A DNA stretch of 64,000 bases from Kitasatospora xanthocidica (GTDB lineage: Bacteria; Actinomycetota; Actinomycetes; Streptomycetales; Streptomycetaceae), in NCBI RefSeq assembly GCF_014656195.1, contig NZ_BNBY01000022.1, positions 24,989 through 88,988 of the forward strand, given 5' to 3'. The position numbers were made by a program, and so were the translations under genes. Numbering within the stretch: position 1 is the stretch's first letter; each line of letters starts with the position of its first letter. Shown in pieces: positions 1 to 8,412 of the stretch. The notes under the pieces are model-generated. The model did not search any database. It worked only from the letters and a program-made list of their open reading frames with translations, and was not told the DNA's origin.

Positions 1-28
1 CGGGGGTGGGTGCTCCGGGGGCTGGATG

Positions 29-86
29 ATTTTCAGACTGCCGACTCTGTGGGGTGGGGGTTGGGCGTCGTTGGCAGTCTGAAAAT
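29..86. repeat. Perfect 14-bp inverted repeat with G-rich loop
   Basis: Arms ATTTTCAGACTGCC (29-42) and GGCAGTCTGAAAAT (73-86) are exact reverse complements around a 30-nt loop containing GGGG, GGGGG and GGG runs. The AT-rich ends stand out from the GC-rich surroundings. It may be the bidirectional terminator of a gene left of the window or a protein-binding site. No gene is seen in 1-292. Confidence 0.6.
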
Positions 87-149
87 TACCCGCAACGCCC
101 CTCTCCGCACCCACCCCCTGCGCCGCCCCTTCCGCGGCGCGTCCCTCTC

Positions 150-290
150 GCCGGTGAGGGGGAGGGGAGTGGGGGTGGGTGGGAGTGGGGGTGGGTGGGT
201 GTTGGGGGTGAGGTGCGGGTGGGGTGGGGTGGGGTGGTGGGCTTCGGGAAAAGCGGGTGACGGGGTGGTGGGGGGCGGGTGAGGATCGGG
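150..290 (+). other. G-run-rich tract upstream of the acetyltransferase gene
   Basis: The plus strand carries more than a dozen runs of three to six G separated by one to three bases, with hardly any C. Such a tract could form stacked G-quadruplexes. It ends immediately before the start codon at 293, so it would cover the promoter and leader of that gene. Confidence 0.5.
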
Positions 291-292
291 GG

Positions 293-877
293 ATGGATGA
301 TCTGGGCAGGTCTGTGCACCTCACTACTGAGCGGCTGGTGTTGCGTCGCTTCACGTCCGCGGATGCCGACGACCTTGTGGGGCTGGACGGTGACCCGGAG
401 GTGATGCGCTTCCTCACCGGGGGGAAGCCCAGTGCGCGGGAGTGGGTCGAGTCCACGTTGATTCCGCGGTACCTGGAGCACTACCGCCGGTACGGGGACC
501 TCGCCTGGTGGGCGGCGGAGGAGCGGGCGAGTGGGGAGTTCCTGGGCTGGTTCGAGTTCCGGCCGACGGTGGAGGGTGTGCGCGCCGAGGTCGAGCTCGG
601 CTATCGGTTGCGTCGGGCGGGGTGGGGGCGCGGGTATGCGACGGAGGGCGCGCGGGCGCTGATCCGCCGCGGCTTCACCGACGCGGGGTCGGGTGTCGAG
701 CGGGTGGTGGCGTACACCATGACGGTGAACGAGCGCTCGCGGCGGGTGATGGAGAAGTGCGGGCTCGGGTACGTCCGCACCTTCCACGAGGACTACCCGG
801 AGATGATCCCCGGCAGTGAGCACGGCGAGGTCGAGTACGCGCTGACCGCCGAGCAGTGGCGGGCCCGGGATAATTGA
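293..877 (+). CDS. GNAT family N-acetyltransferase (RimJ/RimL type)
   Basis: The predicted 194-residue protein has the layout of the RimJ/RimL branch of the GNAT superfamily, which uses acetyl-CoA to acetylate amines. An N-terminal beta strand reads LTTERLVLRRF, the acetyl-CoA loop region is RAGWGRGYATEGARAL (about residues 110-125), and the distal N-E-R-S-R-R-V-M-EKCG segment is typical of the family. The ATG at 293 is preferred because homology begins there; an in-frame ATG at 224 would add 23 residues read from the G-rich tract. The substrate cannot be told. It ends 3 bp before the next start, so the two genes may be co-transcribed. Confidence 0.85.
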   Translation: MDDLGRSVHLTTERLVLRRFTSADADDLVGLDGDPEVMRFLTGGKPSAREWVESTLIPRYLEHYRRYGDLAWWAAEERASGEFLGWFEFRPTVEGVRAEVELGYRLRRAGWGRGYATEGARALIRRGFTDAGSGVERVVAYTMTVNERSRRVMEKCGLGYVRTFHEDYPEMIPGSEHGEVEYALTAEQWRARDN

Positions 878-880
878 GCC

Positions 881-1075
881 ATGAGGCTGACGGAGTTCTG
901 GCGACGGATGTACGAGCACTTCGGGGAGGCGTACGCGGAGTCGTTCGCGACCGACCACGTGATGACCGAGCTGGGCGGGCGGACGGTGCGCCAGGCGCTG
1001 GACGCGGGCTGGGAGGCCAAGGACGTCTGGCGCGTCGTCTGCGCGACCCAGGGGGTCTCGACGCTGCTGCGCTGA
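881..1075 (+). CDS. DUF3046 family small protein
   Basis: A 64-residue protein starting MRLTEFWRRM and containing the core HVMTELGGRTVRQALDAG. This matches the small DUF3046 family, which in actinobacteria is usually found just upstream of recA. The function is unknown. It is acidic, has no signal peptide or membrane segment, and follows the acetyltransferase stop by 3 bp. The conserved position before recA suggests a link to DNA metabolism, but that is only inference from neighbourhood. Confidence 0.85.
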   Translation: MRLTEFWRRMYEHFGEAYAESFATDHVMTELGGRTVRQALDAGWEAKDVWRVVCATQGVSTLLR

Positions 1076-1116
1076 CCCTCCGGCGCCGCTGAGTCGGCCG
1101 GGGCCGCCCGGTCGGT

Positions 1117-2391
1117 ATGGGACAGACTGTCCGGGTGACAAGCAGCGCAGATCAGACGAATTCGGACAGGGCGGGGCGGGCCGCGGACGGCGTGGGGGTC
1201 GACGACGGCCCGGCCGCGGAGGCCTGGAAGGGCGGCGGGGCCCTGTGGGGTGGCGGGATGCCGCGCTGGCTGCCCCGGGCGATGGTGCTGTTCCTGGTGC
1301 TGGTCGGGCTGTTCCAGCTCGCCGACTGGGCCTTCCGGCAGCTGATCGACCTCTTCGTGATGCTGCTGGTGGCCTTCTTCCTCTCGCTCGCGCTGGAGCC
1401 GGCCGTGGACCGGATGGCGGCGCGCGGGGTGCGTCGGGGGGTCGGTGCCTTCCTGGTGTTCGTCGCGGTCGGGGTCGCGGTGCTCGGGTTCCTGGCGGCG
1501 CTCGGCACGCTGCTGGTCGACCAGGTGGCGAAGATCGCCGGGGATCTGCCGCACCTGGTCGACAACCTGATCGGCTGGATCAACCGGACCTTCCACCAGG
1601 ACCTGTCGCTGGGGCAGTTGCAGCAGAAGCTGCTCAAGGACTCCGGGACCATCGAGAACTACGCCCAGCAGGCCGCCGACAACGTCTGGGGCGTCTCCTC
1701 CACCGTGATCGGCGGGCTCTTCCAGGCCTTCACGGTCGGGCTGTTCACCTTCTACTTCACCGCCGAGGGCCCGCGGGTGCGCCGGACGGTCTGCTCGCTG
1801 CTGCCGCCCGCCAAGCAGGGCGAGGTGCTGCGGGCCTGGGAGATCGCGCTCGCCAAGACCGGCGGCTACCTCTACTCCCGGGCGCTGCTCGCGGTGGTGT
1901 CGGCCGCCGGGCACTGGGTGATGTTCGCGCTGCTGGACCTGCCGTACTCGGCGGCGCTGGCGATCTGGGTGGGCGTCATGTCGCAGTTCGTGCCGACCAT
2001 CGGGACGTACCTGGCCGGGGCGCTGCCGGTGCTGGTGGCGCTGACCGTGGAGCCGGTGGACGCGCTCTGGGTGCTGGTGTTCGTGGTGGTCTACCAGCAG
2101 GTCGAGAACTACCTGCTGCACCCGAGGATCACCGCGCGGACGGTGGACGTGCACCCGGCGGTGGCCTTCGGCGCGGTGATCGCGGGCGCGGCGCTGCTCG
2201 GCGCGGTGGGCGCGCTGATCGCGATCCCGGCGGCGGCGACCCTGCAGGGCTTCGTCGGCACGTACGTGCGGCGGTACGAGGTGGCCGTCGATCCGCGGAT
2301 CGACCGGGGTGAGCAGCGGCGGGCCCGGCGGGAGCTGCGCCGGGAGGCGGCGCGGCGGCTGCGGCGGATGGTCGGCGGGGACGGGAAGTGA
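1117..2391 (+). CDS. AI-2E family transporter (PerM/UPF0118-like membrane protein)
   Basis: A 424-residue membrane protein of the AI-2E/PerM family, whose members form eight-helix membrane proteins with export or antiport roles that are mostly unproven. Two helices lie near residues 48-100, a third at about 108-130, then an amphipathic loop (VDNLIGWINRTF), and further helices occupy about 195-375, including PTIGTYLAGALPVLVAL. The basic, arginine-rich tail (from about residue 395) is probably cytosolic. The start is uncertain: ATG 1117 has no clear ribosome site, and GTG 1135 in the same frame could be a leaderless start. It is followed by a strong hairpin, so it is probably transcribed apart from recA. 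Confidence 0.8.
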   Translation: MGQTVRVTSSADQTNSDRAGRAADGVGVDDGPAAEAWKGGGALWGGGMPRWLPRAMVLFLVLVGLFQLADWAFRQLIDLFVMLLVAFFLSLALEPAVDRMAARGVRRGVGAFLVFVAVGVAVLGFLAALGTLLVDQVAKIAGDLPHLVDNLIGWINRTFHQDLSLGQLQQKLLKDSGTIENYAQQAADNVWGVSSTVIGGLFQAFTVGLFTFYFTAEGPRVRRTVCSLLPPAKQGEVLRAWEIALAKTGGYLYSRALLAVVSAAGHWVMFALLDLPYSAALAIWVGVMSQFVPTIGTYLAGALPVLVALTVEPVDALWVLVFVVVYQQVENYLLHPRITARTVDVHPAVAFGAVIAGAALLGAVGALIAIPAAATLQGFVGTYVRRYEVAVDPRIDRGEQRRARRELRREAARRLRRMVGGDGK

Positions 2392-2400
2392 GGCGGGGGC

Positions 2401-2429
2401 GGCGCCCCGGGGGTGAGTCCCGGGGCGCC
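2401..2429 (+). terminator. Hairpin after the AI-2E family gene
   Basis: Perfect 11-bp arms GGCGCCCCGGG (2401-2411) and CCCGGGGCGCC (2419-2429) with a 7-nt loop. It lies 9 bp after the stop codon and 21 bp before the recA promoter. There is no U-tract, which is common for terminators in high-GC actinobacteria. Confidence 0.7.
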
Positions 2430-2449
2430 GGGGCGCGGACGTGCGAAGC

Positions 2450-2478
2450 TTGAATCGAACAGATGTTCTTTGTACTCT
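2450..2478 (+). promoter_or_regulatory. recA promoter with LexA (SOS) box
   Basis: A -35-like TTGAAT (2450-2455) and -10-like TACTCT (2473-2478) are separated by 17 bp. The spacer holds TCGAACAGATGTTCTT (2455-2470), which fits the actinobacterial LexA operator TCGAAC-N4-GTTCGA except at the last two bases. A repressor bound there would block RNA polymerase, so recA should be induced when RecA-ssDNA triggers cleavage of LexA, encoded at 34959-35840. Confidence 0.85.
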
Positions 2479-2587
2479 CCGGCGAAGAGTTTTCCACAGG
2501 GCGAGCCCGGTCGGTCTCGTTTGTCAGTGGGACGCGCTAGCGTCGATGACGATGAAGCGCACAGCACAGAACCCGAGGGAAAAAGCC

Positions 2588-3712
2588 ATGGCAGGTACGG
2601 ACCGCGAGAAGGCCCTGGAAACCGCGCTCGCCCAGATCGAGCGGCAGTTCGGCAAGGGCTCGGTGATGCGCCTCGGCGAGAAGGCCAACGAGCCGGTCGA
2701 GGTGATCTCCACCGGATCCACCGCCCTGGACGTCGCCCTGGGGGTCGGCGGCATTCCGCGCGGCCGCGTGGTCGAGATCTACGGCCCCGAGTCCTCCGGC
2801 AAGACCACCCTGACCCTGCACCTGGCGGCCAACGCCCAGAAGGCGGGCGGCACGGTCGCCTTCGTCGACGCGGAGCACGCGCTCGACCCGGAGTACGCCA
2901 AGAAGCTCGGCGTGGACACCGACGCCCTGCTGGTCAGCCAGCCGGACACCGGTGAGCAGGCGCTGGAGATCACCGACATGCTGATCCGCTCCGGCGCGAT
3001 CGACCTGGTGATCATCGACTCGGTCGCGGCGCTCGTCCCGCGCGCCGAGATCGAGGGTGAGATGGGCGACTCGCACGTCGGTCTGCAGGCCCGGCTGATG
3101 AGCCAGGCGCTGCGCAAGATCGCCGGTGCGCTGAACCAGTCGAACACCACCGCGATCTTCATCAACCAGCTGCGCGAGAAGATCGGCGTGATGTTCGGCT
3201 CGCCGGAGACCACGACCGGTGGCCGGGCGCTGAAGTTCTACGCCTCGGTCCGGCTGGACATCCGCCGGATCGAGACCCTGAAGGACGGCACCGAGGCGGT
3301 CGGCAACCGTACCCGCGTCAAGGTGGTCAAGAACAAGGTCGCCGCGCCGTTCAAGCAGGCCGAGTTCGACATCCTCTACGGCGTCGGCATCAGCCGCGAG
3401 GGCGGCCTGATCGACATGGGCGTCGAGCACGGCTTCATCCGCAAGTCGGGCGCCTGGTACACCTACGAGGGCGACCAGCTCGGTCAGGGCAAGGAGAACG
3501 CCCGCAACTTCCTGAAGGACAACCCGCAGCTCGCCGACGAGATCGAGCGGAAGATCAAGAGCAAGCTCGGCATCGGCCCGAAGGTCGAGGAGCCGGCCGA
3601 GGCCTCGGCGGACGCCGCCACCGCCGCGACCGCCGACGGCGCCGCGAAGCCGATCACCGCGACCGTCGCCAAGACGGCCGCGGCGAAGAAGACGGCGGCG
3701 GCCAAGGCCTGA
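2588..3712 (+). CDS. recA: RecA recombinase
   Basis: RecA (374 residues) forms ATP-dependent filaments on single-stranded DNA, drives strand exchange and stimulates LexA autocleavage. Visible motifs are Walker [11 protein letters not shown] (about residues 68-77), the [18 protein letters not shown] segment covering Walker B and loop L1, and the [18 protein letters not shown] region leading into loop L2. The C-terminus carries an Ala/Lys-rich tail ([10 protein letters not shown]..., [13 protein letters not shown]) longer than in E. coli RecA, as in other streptomycetes. ATG 2588 is chosen because the protein then starts [14 protein letters not shown]; the frame is open further upstream, but that would run back through the promoter. 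recX follows after 4 bp. Confidence 0.98.
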   Translation: MAGTDREKALETALAQIERQFGKGSVMRLGEKANEPVEVISTGSTALDVALGVGGIPRGRVVEIYGPESSGKTTLTLHLAANAQKAGGTVAFVDAEHALDPEYAKKLGVDTDALLVSQPDTGEQALEITDMLIRSGAIDLVIIDSVAALVPRAEIEGEMGDSHVGLQARLMSQALRKIAGALNQSNTTAIFINQLREKIGVMFGSPETTTGGRALKFYASVRLDIRRIETLKDGTEAVGNRTRVKVVKNKVAAPFKQAEFDILYGVGISREGGLIDMGVEHGFIRKSGAWYTYEGDQLGQGKENARNFLKDNPQLADEIERKIKSKLGIGPKVEEPAEASADAATAATADGAAKPITATVAKTAAAKKTAAAKA

Positions 3713-3716
3713 GCCG

Positions 3717-4871
3717 TTGACGCAGTACGACACGGTGGGCGACGGCCCGGCGGGCCCGGAGGACGACGACTACGGGCCGCCGGACTGGTTCGCCGCGGTC
3801 GCGGAGGAGCCGGAGTCCGTGCCGGAGCCGCCCGCGCCCCCGTCCTCGCGCCGGGGGCGGCGGGAACGCCCGTCCACCGCACGCCGGACATCCGGTCAGG
3901 AGCCGGAGTCCGACCAGGCCCCGGCCCGGGTGGCGCGCGGCGCGGCGCCCGGGCCGGCTTCGGAGTGGGAGCGGTCGGCGGAGGCCCCGATCGAGACGCT
4001 CGGGCTGGTCTCCGCCTCCGAGCTGCCCACCGGCCGCCGCCGACGGCGTTCGGCCCTGGCAGCCGAGGAGCCCGGAGCGGGCCTGCCCGCCCCGGCACCC
4101 GACGGCTCGGCGGGGAACGGCTTCGACGCGGACGGCTCCGAGGCGAACGGCTTCGCGGGGATGGAACGCGGTTTCGGCGATGGTGGGGCGGCCGGTCACG
4201 GGGGTGCGGCCGCCTCGCCCCTTCGCTCCGGTCCCCGGCGCGGCCGTACCCGGCGCGGGCGTTCCGCCGAGGGTCCGTCGGGTGAGGGGGCGTTCGGGGC
4301 GGAGACGCCCGGCGAGGACCCGTCCGGCGGCGGGCGCGCCGGCCGCGCCTCGCGGAGGAAGCAGGCCGAGGACTCGGTCGATCCGGAGACCCGCGCCCGG
4401 GACATCTGCCTGCGGCTGCTGACCGGTGCCGCCAAGAGCCGTAAGCAGCTCGCCGACGCCCTGCGCAAGCGGGAGATCCCGGACGAGGTCGCCGACGGGG
4501 TGCTCACCCGGCTGGAGGAGGTCGGGCTGATCGACGACGCCGCCTTCGCCGCGGCCTGGGTCGAGTCCCGGCACGCCGTCCGCGGGCTGTCCCGGCGGGC
4601 CCTCACGCAGGAGCTGCGCACCAAGGGGGTGGCCGCCGACCTGGTCGAGGAGGCCGTCGCCCAGGTCGACCACGACGACGAGGAGGAAGCGGCCCGGGCG
4701 CTGGTCGAGCGCAAGCTGCGGTCCACCCGGGGCCTGGACCGGCAGGTCCGCACCCGACGGCTGGTCGGGATGCTGGCCCGGCGCGGCTACTCCGAGGGGC
4801 TGGCGTTCCGGGTGGTGCGCGCCGCGCTGGACGAGGAAGCGGGTGAACCGTCGGAGGGCCCGTGGGAGTGA
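3717..4871 (+). CDS. recX: RecX regulatory protein with long disordered N-terminal extension
   Basis: RecX binds RecA filaments and limits their extension. The RecX domain occupies only the last 165 or so residues, beginning near RARDICLRLLTGAAKSRKQL and containing the helical repeats DGVLTRLEEVGLIDDAAFA, AWVESRHAVRGLSRRAL and the tail GMLARRGYSEGLAFRVV. The first 220 residues are low-complexity, rich in Pro, Arg, Gly and Glu, and probably disordered. The total of 384 residues is about twice the usual RecX length. The TTG start at 3717 lies 4 bp after the recA stop; no closer canonical start was found, and a downstream start inside the extension is possible. Co-transcription with recA would place it under SOS control. 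Confidence 0.92.
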   Translation: MTQYDTVGDGPAGPEDDDYGPPDWFAAVAEEPESVPEPPAPPSSRRGRRERPSTARRTSGQEPESDQAPARVARGAAPGPASEWERSAEAPIETLGLVSASELPTGRRRRRSALAAEEPGAGLPAPAPDGSAGNGFDADGSEANGFAGMERGFGDGGAAGHGGAAASPLRSGPRRGRTRRGRSAEGPSGEGAFGAETPGEDPSGGGRAGRASRRKQAEDSVDPETRARDICLRLLTGAAKSRKQLADALRKREIPDEVADGVLTRLEEVGLIDDAAFAAAWVESRHAVRGLSRRALTQELRTKGVAADLVEEAVAQVDHDDEEEAARALVERKLRSTRGLDRQVRTRRLVGMLARRGYSEGLAFRVVRAALDEEAGEPSEGPWE

Positions 4872-4976
4872 CGGTCCGCCCGGATGCGGCGGACGGCCTC
4901 GGAGCCGCGCTCGCCCACCCGGGACGGATCCGGGGCACCGTGGGCCGGCGTCCTTTCCCCGGCCGGGCGGGCACTC

Positions 4977-6722
4977 CTAACTGGGTGAGTCGACCTGCTG
5001 CGGCGCGTGCCGGTCGAGGTGCTCGTGCTCGGGCTCGTGGTCCGCGACGGGCTCCGGGGCGGGTTCGAGCGGGGCCGGGCCGCCGCGGGCGTGGTCGGCC
5101 AGGGCGAGGAGGTCCTCGGCGACGGCGCCCTGGGTGGCGCCGACCAGGTGGCCGTCGGGGCGGATCAGCAGCACGGTGTGCGGGCCGGCGCCCGGGTACT
5201 CCTCGGTGACCAGCACCTCGGCGGGTACCGGCAGGGCGGCGGCGACCTCGGCGAGCCGGGGCATCAGCCCGGCGCCGAGCCAGTGCTCGGACGACCAGAC
5301 GGCGGTGCCGGGGGCGACCAGCAGCAGCAGGAAGGTGGCGCCGAGGCGGGCGTGCAGGTGGTCGGGGGTGCCGTCGGTGGCGAGCACCGGCAGGTCCGGG
5401 ACGAGCACGCCGGGTGCGGTGGCGGGCAGCAGTTCGCTGAGCGAGGTCGCGCCGCGCGCGCCGCGCTGCACCGGGACCCGGGCGGGCACGCCGGAGGGCG
5501 CCGCCGGGTAGGCGGGCGCGCCGCCGAAGCGGCCGGTGCCGAGCTGACCGTCGGCGAGCAGCGGGGCGTGCTTGCGGAAGCCGCCGACCAGCAGCGAGCG
5601 CCGGGTCTGCTGCCAGCCGCGCAGCGGGCGCAGCAGCGGCATGGACTGGTCGACGGCGCGCAGCCGGGCGCCGACCGCGCCGCGCCGCTCGGCCTCGTAG
5701 CCGTCCAGCAGGGAGCCGCCGGGCTGCGGGCCGCCGGAGTGGAGGTGCCAGGCCAGGGCGAGCCGCCAGGCGAGGTTGTCGGCGTCGCGCAGCCCGTCGG
5801 TGAGGTTCTGCATTCCGAGCGCGCCGTGCAGGTGGGCGGCGTCGCCGGCCAGGAAGCAGCGGCCGACCCGGAACCGGGCGGCGAGGCGCTGCTGGGCGGT
5901 GTGGTCGGCGGCGGCGAGCAGTTCGAAGCGGGGGAGTTCGCCGCACCAGCCGGTGAGGGTGGAGGTGACCCGGGTGAGCAGGGTGTCGCCGGTGACGATG
6001 CCCGGCCAGGTGGCGTGCGGGTCGACGTTCTCGGTGGGCGCGGGCCGGCCGGGGGGCAGCCGCCAGTCGAGCCGCCAGACGCCGTCCGGCAGTGGACGGG
6101 CGGAGGCCTCGCGGTCGCCGCGCCACGGGGGCTCGCGGTGCAGCCGGGCGCCGTCGAAGGGCAGGTCGACCCGGACGGTGGCGATGGCGTTGCGGTCGAC
6201 CGCCGGGCGGCCGGGGAAGCGGATCTTCAGGAGCTTGCGGACGGCGGATCTCGCGCCGTCGCAGCCGACCAGGTGGCTGCCGCGCCACCAGGTGGTGGTG
6301 CCGTCCTGGGTGCCCACGGTGCGGACGCTGACGCCGTCCCGGTCCTGTTCGAGTTCGAGGACCCGGTTGAGCGGGACCAGCTTGATCAGCGGGGTGCCGG
6401 TCAGGGCGTCGCGCAGGCCGCGCTGGAGGCGGTGCTGGGGGAGGTGGAAGGTGGGCGAGTCGGTGAGGTCGATCCGCAGCACCTCCTGGCGGCGCCGCCA
6501 GATGGTGAAGGAGTCCCACAGGGCGGAGTCCGAGACCGCCCGGGGGTAGCCGATCCGGGTCAGGAAGGCGGCGCCGTCGGCGCCGACGACGAGGCTGCGG
6601 GGGCCCTCGGGGCAGAGCCCGGAGCCCTCGTCCAGGACGACGGTCGGCACCTCGTGCCGGGCGAGGGCGAGGGCCAGGGCCAGACCGACCGGTCCGGCCC
6701 CGACCACGATCACCGGGTCCAT
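4977..6722 (-). CDS. FAD-dependent aromatic monooxygenase (PheA/TfdB-type hydroxylase)
   Basis: A 581-residue class A flavoprotein monooxygenase, expected to hydroxylate an aromatic or polyketide substrate with NAD(P)H and O2. The Rossmann FAD motif VVGAGPVGLALALALA opens the protein (residues 4-20), the DG motif appears as VGCDGARSAVRK (about 158-169), and the second FAD motif GD reads FLAGDAAHLHGALGMQNLTD. The last 150 or so residues resemble the thioredoxin-like C-terminal domain of phenol hydroxylases. ATG 6722 (MDPVIVVG) is preferred over the in-frame start at 6740 because GGAGG lies 8 nt upstream. A perfect palindrome at 6744-6759 lies just upstream. No partner reductase or biosynthetic gene is adjacent, so the substrate is unknown. 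Confidence 0.85.
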   Translation of the reverse strand: MDPVIVVGAGPVGLALALALARHEVPTVVLDEGSGLCPEGPRSLVVGADGAAFLTRIGYPRAVSDSALWDSFTIWRRRQEVLRIDLTDSPTFHLPQHRLQRGLRDALTGTPLIKLVPLNRVLELEQDRDGVSVRTVGTQDGTTTWWRGSHLVGCDGARSAVRKLLKIRFPGRPAVDRNAIATVRVDLPFDGARLHREPPWRGDREASARPLPDGVWRLDWRLPPGRPAPTENVDPHATWPGIVTGDTLLTRVTSTLTGWCGELPRFELLAAADHTAQQRLAARFRVGRCFLAGDAAHLHGALGMQNLTDGLRDADNLAWRLALAWHLHSGGPQPGGSLLDGYEAERRGAVGARLRAVDQSMPLLRPLRGWQQTRRSLLVGGFRKHAPLLADGQLGTGRFGGAPAYPAAPSGVPARVPVQRGARGATSLSELLPATAPGVLVPDLPVLATDGTPDHLHARLGATFLLLLVAPGTAVWSSEHWLGAGLMPRLAEVAAALPVPAEVLVTEEYPGAGPHTVLLIRPDGHLVGATQGAVAEDLLALADHARGGPAPLEPAPEPVADHEPEHEHLDRHAPQQVDSPS

Positions 6723-6743
6723 GTGGGGACCTCCGGGCACGAA

Positions 6744-6759
6744 CCGGCCGATCGGCCGG
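6744..6759. promoter_or_regulatory. 16-bp perfect palindrome upstream of the monooxygenase
   Basis: CCGGCCGATCGGCCGG is self-complementary and centred about 30 bp upstream of the monooxygenase start. It could be an operator or a short hairpin in the leader. The GC-only arms make chance occurrence fairly likely in this genome. Confidence 0.35.
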
Positions 6760-6844
6760 CGTCAGTTACCGCTGCCGCATATGCCGCGTGGATGCTCCCG
6801 GGAGGTGTCACGAAGAGCAATGCAACAGTTCACCTGCGTGTCCG

Positions 6845-7693
6845 TCAAGCAGCAGCTGAAGTGCGCCGGTTCGCGCCGCGACGGCCGCGTGCCTCGATCC
6901 AGCGCGCGAGCGCGGTCAGCAGCAGGCACAGGGCGATGTAGATCGGGCCGATCACCAGCACCACGGGGATGTAGGGGAAGCCGGCGGCGTTCAGCGGCTG
7001 GCTGGCGATCTTCTTGCCCATGAACAGCAGCTCGTTGTAGGTGATGATGTACCCGAGCGAGGTGTCCTTGAGGGTGACGACCAGCTGGCCGATCATCGAG
7101 GGCAGCATCGAGCGGACGGCCTGCGGCACCAGAATACTGGTCATGACCTGGGTCTTGCGCATGCCGAGGCCGTAGGCGGCCTCGCCCTGGCCGCGCGGGA
7201 CGGCGTTGACGCCGCTGCGGATGATCTCCGCCTGGACCGAGCCGTTGTAGAGGGTGAGGCCGAGCACCAGGGCCCACATCGGGTCCTTGGCGAAGAAGGC
7301 GTAGTAGAGCCCGACGATCAGGATCAGCAGCGGCATCGCCCGGAAGAACTGGACGATGCCGACGCAGAGCCAGCGGACCGGCTTGTGGTCGGAGAGCTGC
7401 CCGGCCGCCAGGAGTGCGCCCAGCGTGAGCGAGAACGCCGCCGCCAGGCCGAAGGCCTTCAGGGTGGAGACCAGGCCGTCCAGGATCATCTGCTGGACAT
7501 ACGTGTACTGGAAGGCGTCCCACAGGTCGGCGTCGAACTGGCCGTTGTCACTGAGCGCGGTGACGACGTACCAGAGGAGCCCGGCGACGCCGATCAGGGA
7601 GAGGGCGCCGAACAGGCGGTACCGGGCGCGGGTCTTCGGGCCGGGGGCGTCGTAGAGGACGCTGGCCGTCGCGGGGCGGTTCAGAAGACTCAT
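6845..7693 (-). CDS. gluD: Glutamate-type ABC transporter permease GluD
   Basis: A 282-residue inner-membrane permease of the polar amino acid (HisM/GlnP) family and the second permease of a Glu-type importer. After a short cytosolic N-terminus, transmembrane helices start at LFGALSLIGVAGLLWYVV and continue through the conserved module; the EAA loop that docks the ATPase is in EIIRSGVNAVPRGQGEAAYG. The ATG at 7693 overlaps the gluC stop (ATGA), indicating translational coupling. The frame is open further 5', but that reads gluC out of frame. It is the last gene of the gluABCD set; 122 bp separate it from the monooxygenase. Confidence 0.93.
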   Translation of the reverse strand: MSLLNRPATASVLYDAPGPKTRARYRLFGALSLIGVAGLLWYVVTALSDNGQFDADLWDAFQYTYVQQMILDGLVSTLKAFGLAAAFSLTLGALLAAGQLSDHKPVRWLCVGIVQFFRAMPLLILIVGLYYAFFAKDPMWALVLGLTLYNGSVQAEIIRSGVNAVPRGQGEAAYGLGMRKTQVMTSILVPQAVRSMLPSMIGQLVVTLKDTSLGYIITYNELLFMGKKIASQPLNAAGFPYIPVVLVIGPIYIALCLLLTALARWIEARGRRGANRRTSAAA

Positions 7694-8340
7694 CGGGCCA
7701 CCGCCAGTCGGTTTTCCAGGAAGCGGAAGAGCGTGGCGACCGTCGCGCTGATCAGCAGGTAGGCGCAGGCCACCCAGAAGAAGATCGCGAAGATCGAGTA
7801 GCCGCGCTCGGAGAAGGTCTGCTGGGCGCTGTACAGCTCGCCCACGCTGAACGCGCCGGCGATCGCCGAGTTCCTCGGCAGGGCGATGAACACGCTGCTC
7901 ATCGGGGCCAGGACGGTGCGGGTGGCCTGCGGCAGGATGACCAGGGTGAGGGTCTGGCCGAAGGTCATGCCGAGGCTGCGGGCGGCTTCCGCCTGGCCGA
8001 GCGGCACGGTGTTGATGCCGGAGCGGATCACCTCGCAGACGAACGAGGCGGTGTACCCGCCGAGCGCCAGCACCGCGAAGACCAGGTGGCTGAAGTGCAC
8101 GCCCAGCGGCGGCAGGCCGAAGGTGACGGCGAAGAACAGCAGGGTCAGCGGGGTGTTGCGGAACAGCGTCACCCAGGTGGTGCCGAAAGCGCGCAGCACC
8201 GGCACCGGGGAGACCCGGAAGGCCGCCAGCAGGGTGCCCAGCAGCAGGGCGAGCAGGGCGCTGAGGGCGCTCAGCTCGATCGTCTGCAGGAAGCCGTCGC
8301 GGAACAACGCGAAGTTGTCGTCCTCGAACAGGAACCCCAT
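7690..8340 (-). CDS. gluC: Glutamate-type ABC transporter permease GluC
   Basis: A 216-residue permease of the polar amino acid ABC family that would pair with GluD. Hydrophobic helices begin near TIELSALSALLALLLGTLLAAF, and the EAA loop is EVIRSGINTVPLGQAEAARS. It starts at ATG 8340, 72 bp after the binding-protein gene, and overlaps gluD by 4 bp. The order ATPase, binding protein, permease, permease is that of the Corynebacterium gluABCD glutamate uptake system. Confidence 0.93.
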   Translation of the reverse strand: MGFLFEDDNFALFRDGFLQTIELSALSALLALLLGTLLAAFRVSPVPVLRAFGTTWVTLFRNTPLTLLFFAVTFGLPPLGVHFSHLVFAVLALGGYTASFVCEVIRSGINTVPLGQAEAARSLGMTFGQTLTLVILPQATRTVLAPMSSVFIALPRNSAIAGAFSVGELYSAQQTFSERGYSIFAIFFWVACAYLLISATVATLFRFLENRLAVAR

Positions 8341-8412
8341 CCGGCGGCCCTCCTCTCAATCAGGGTCGGGAATGTCGATCGACGGGTCGATCGGGGATGT
8401 CGTGCGGGCTGA

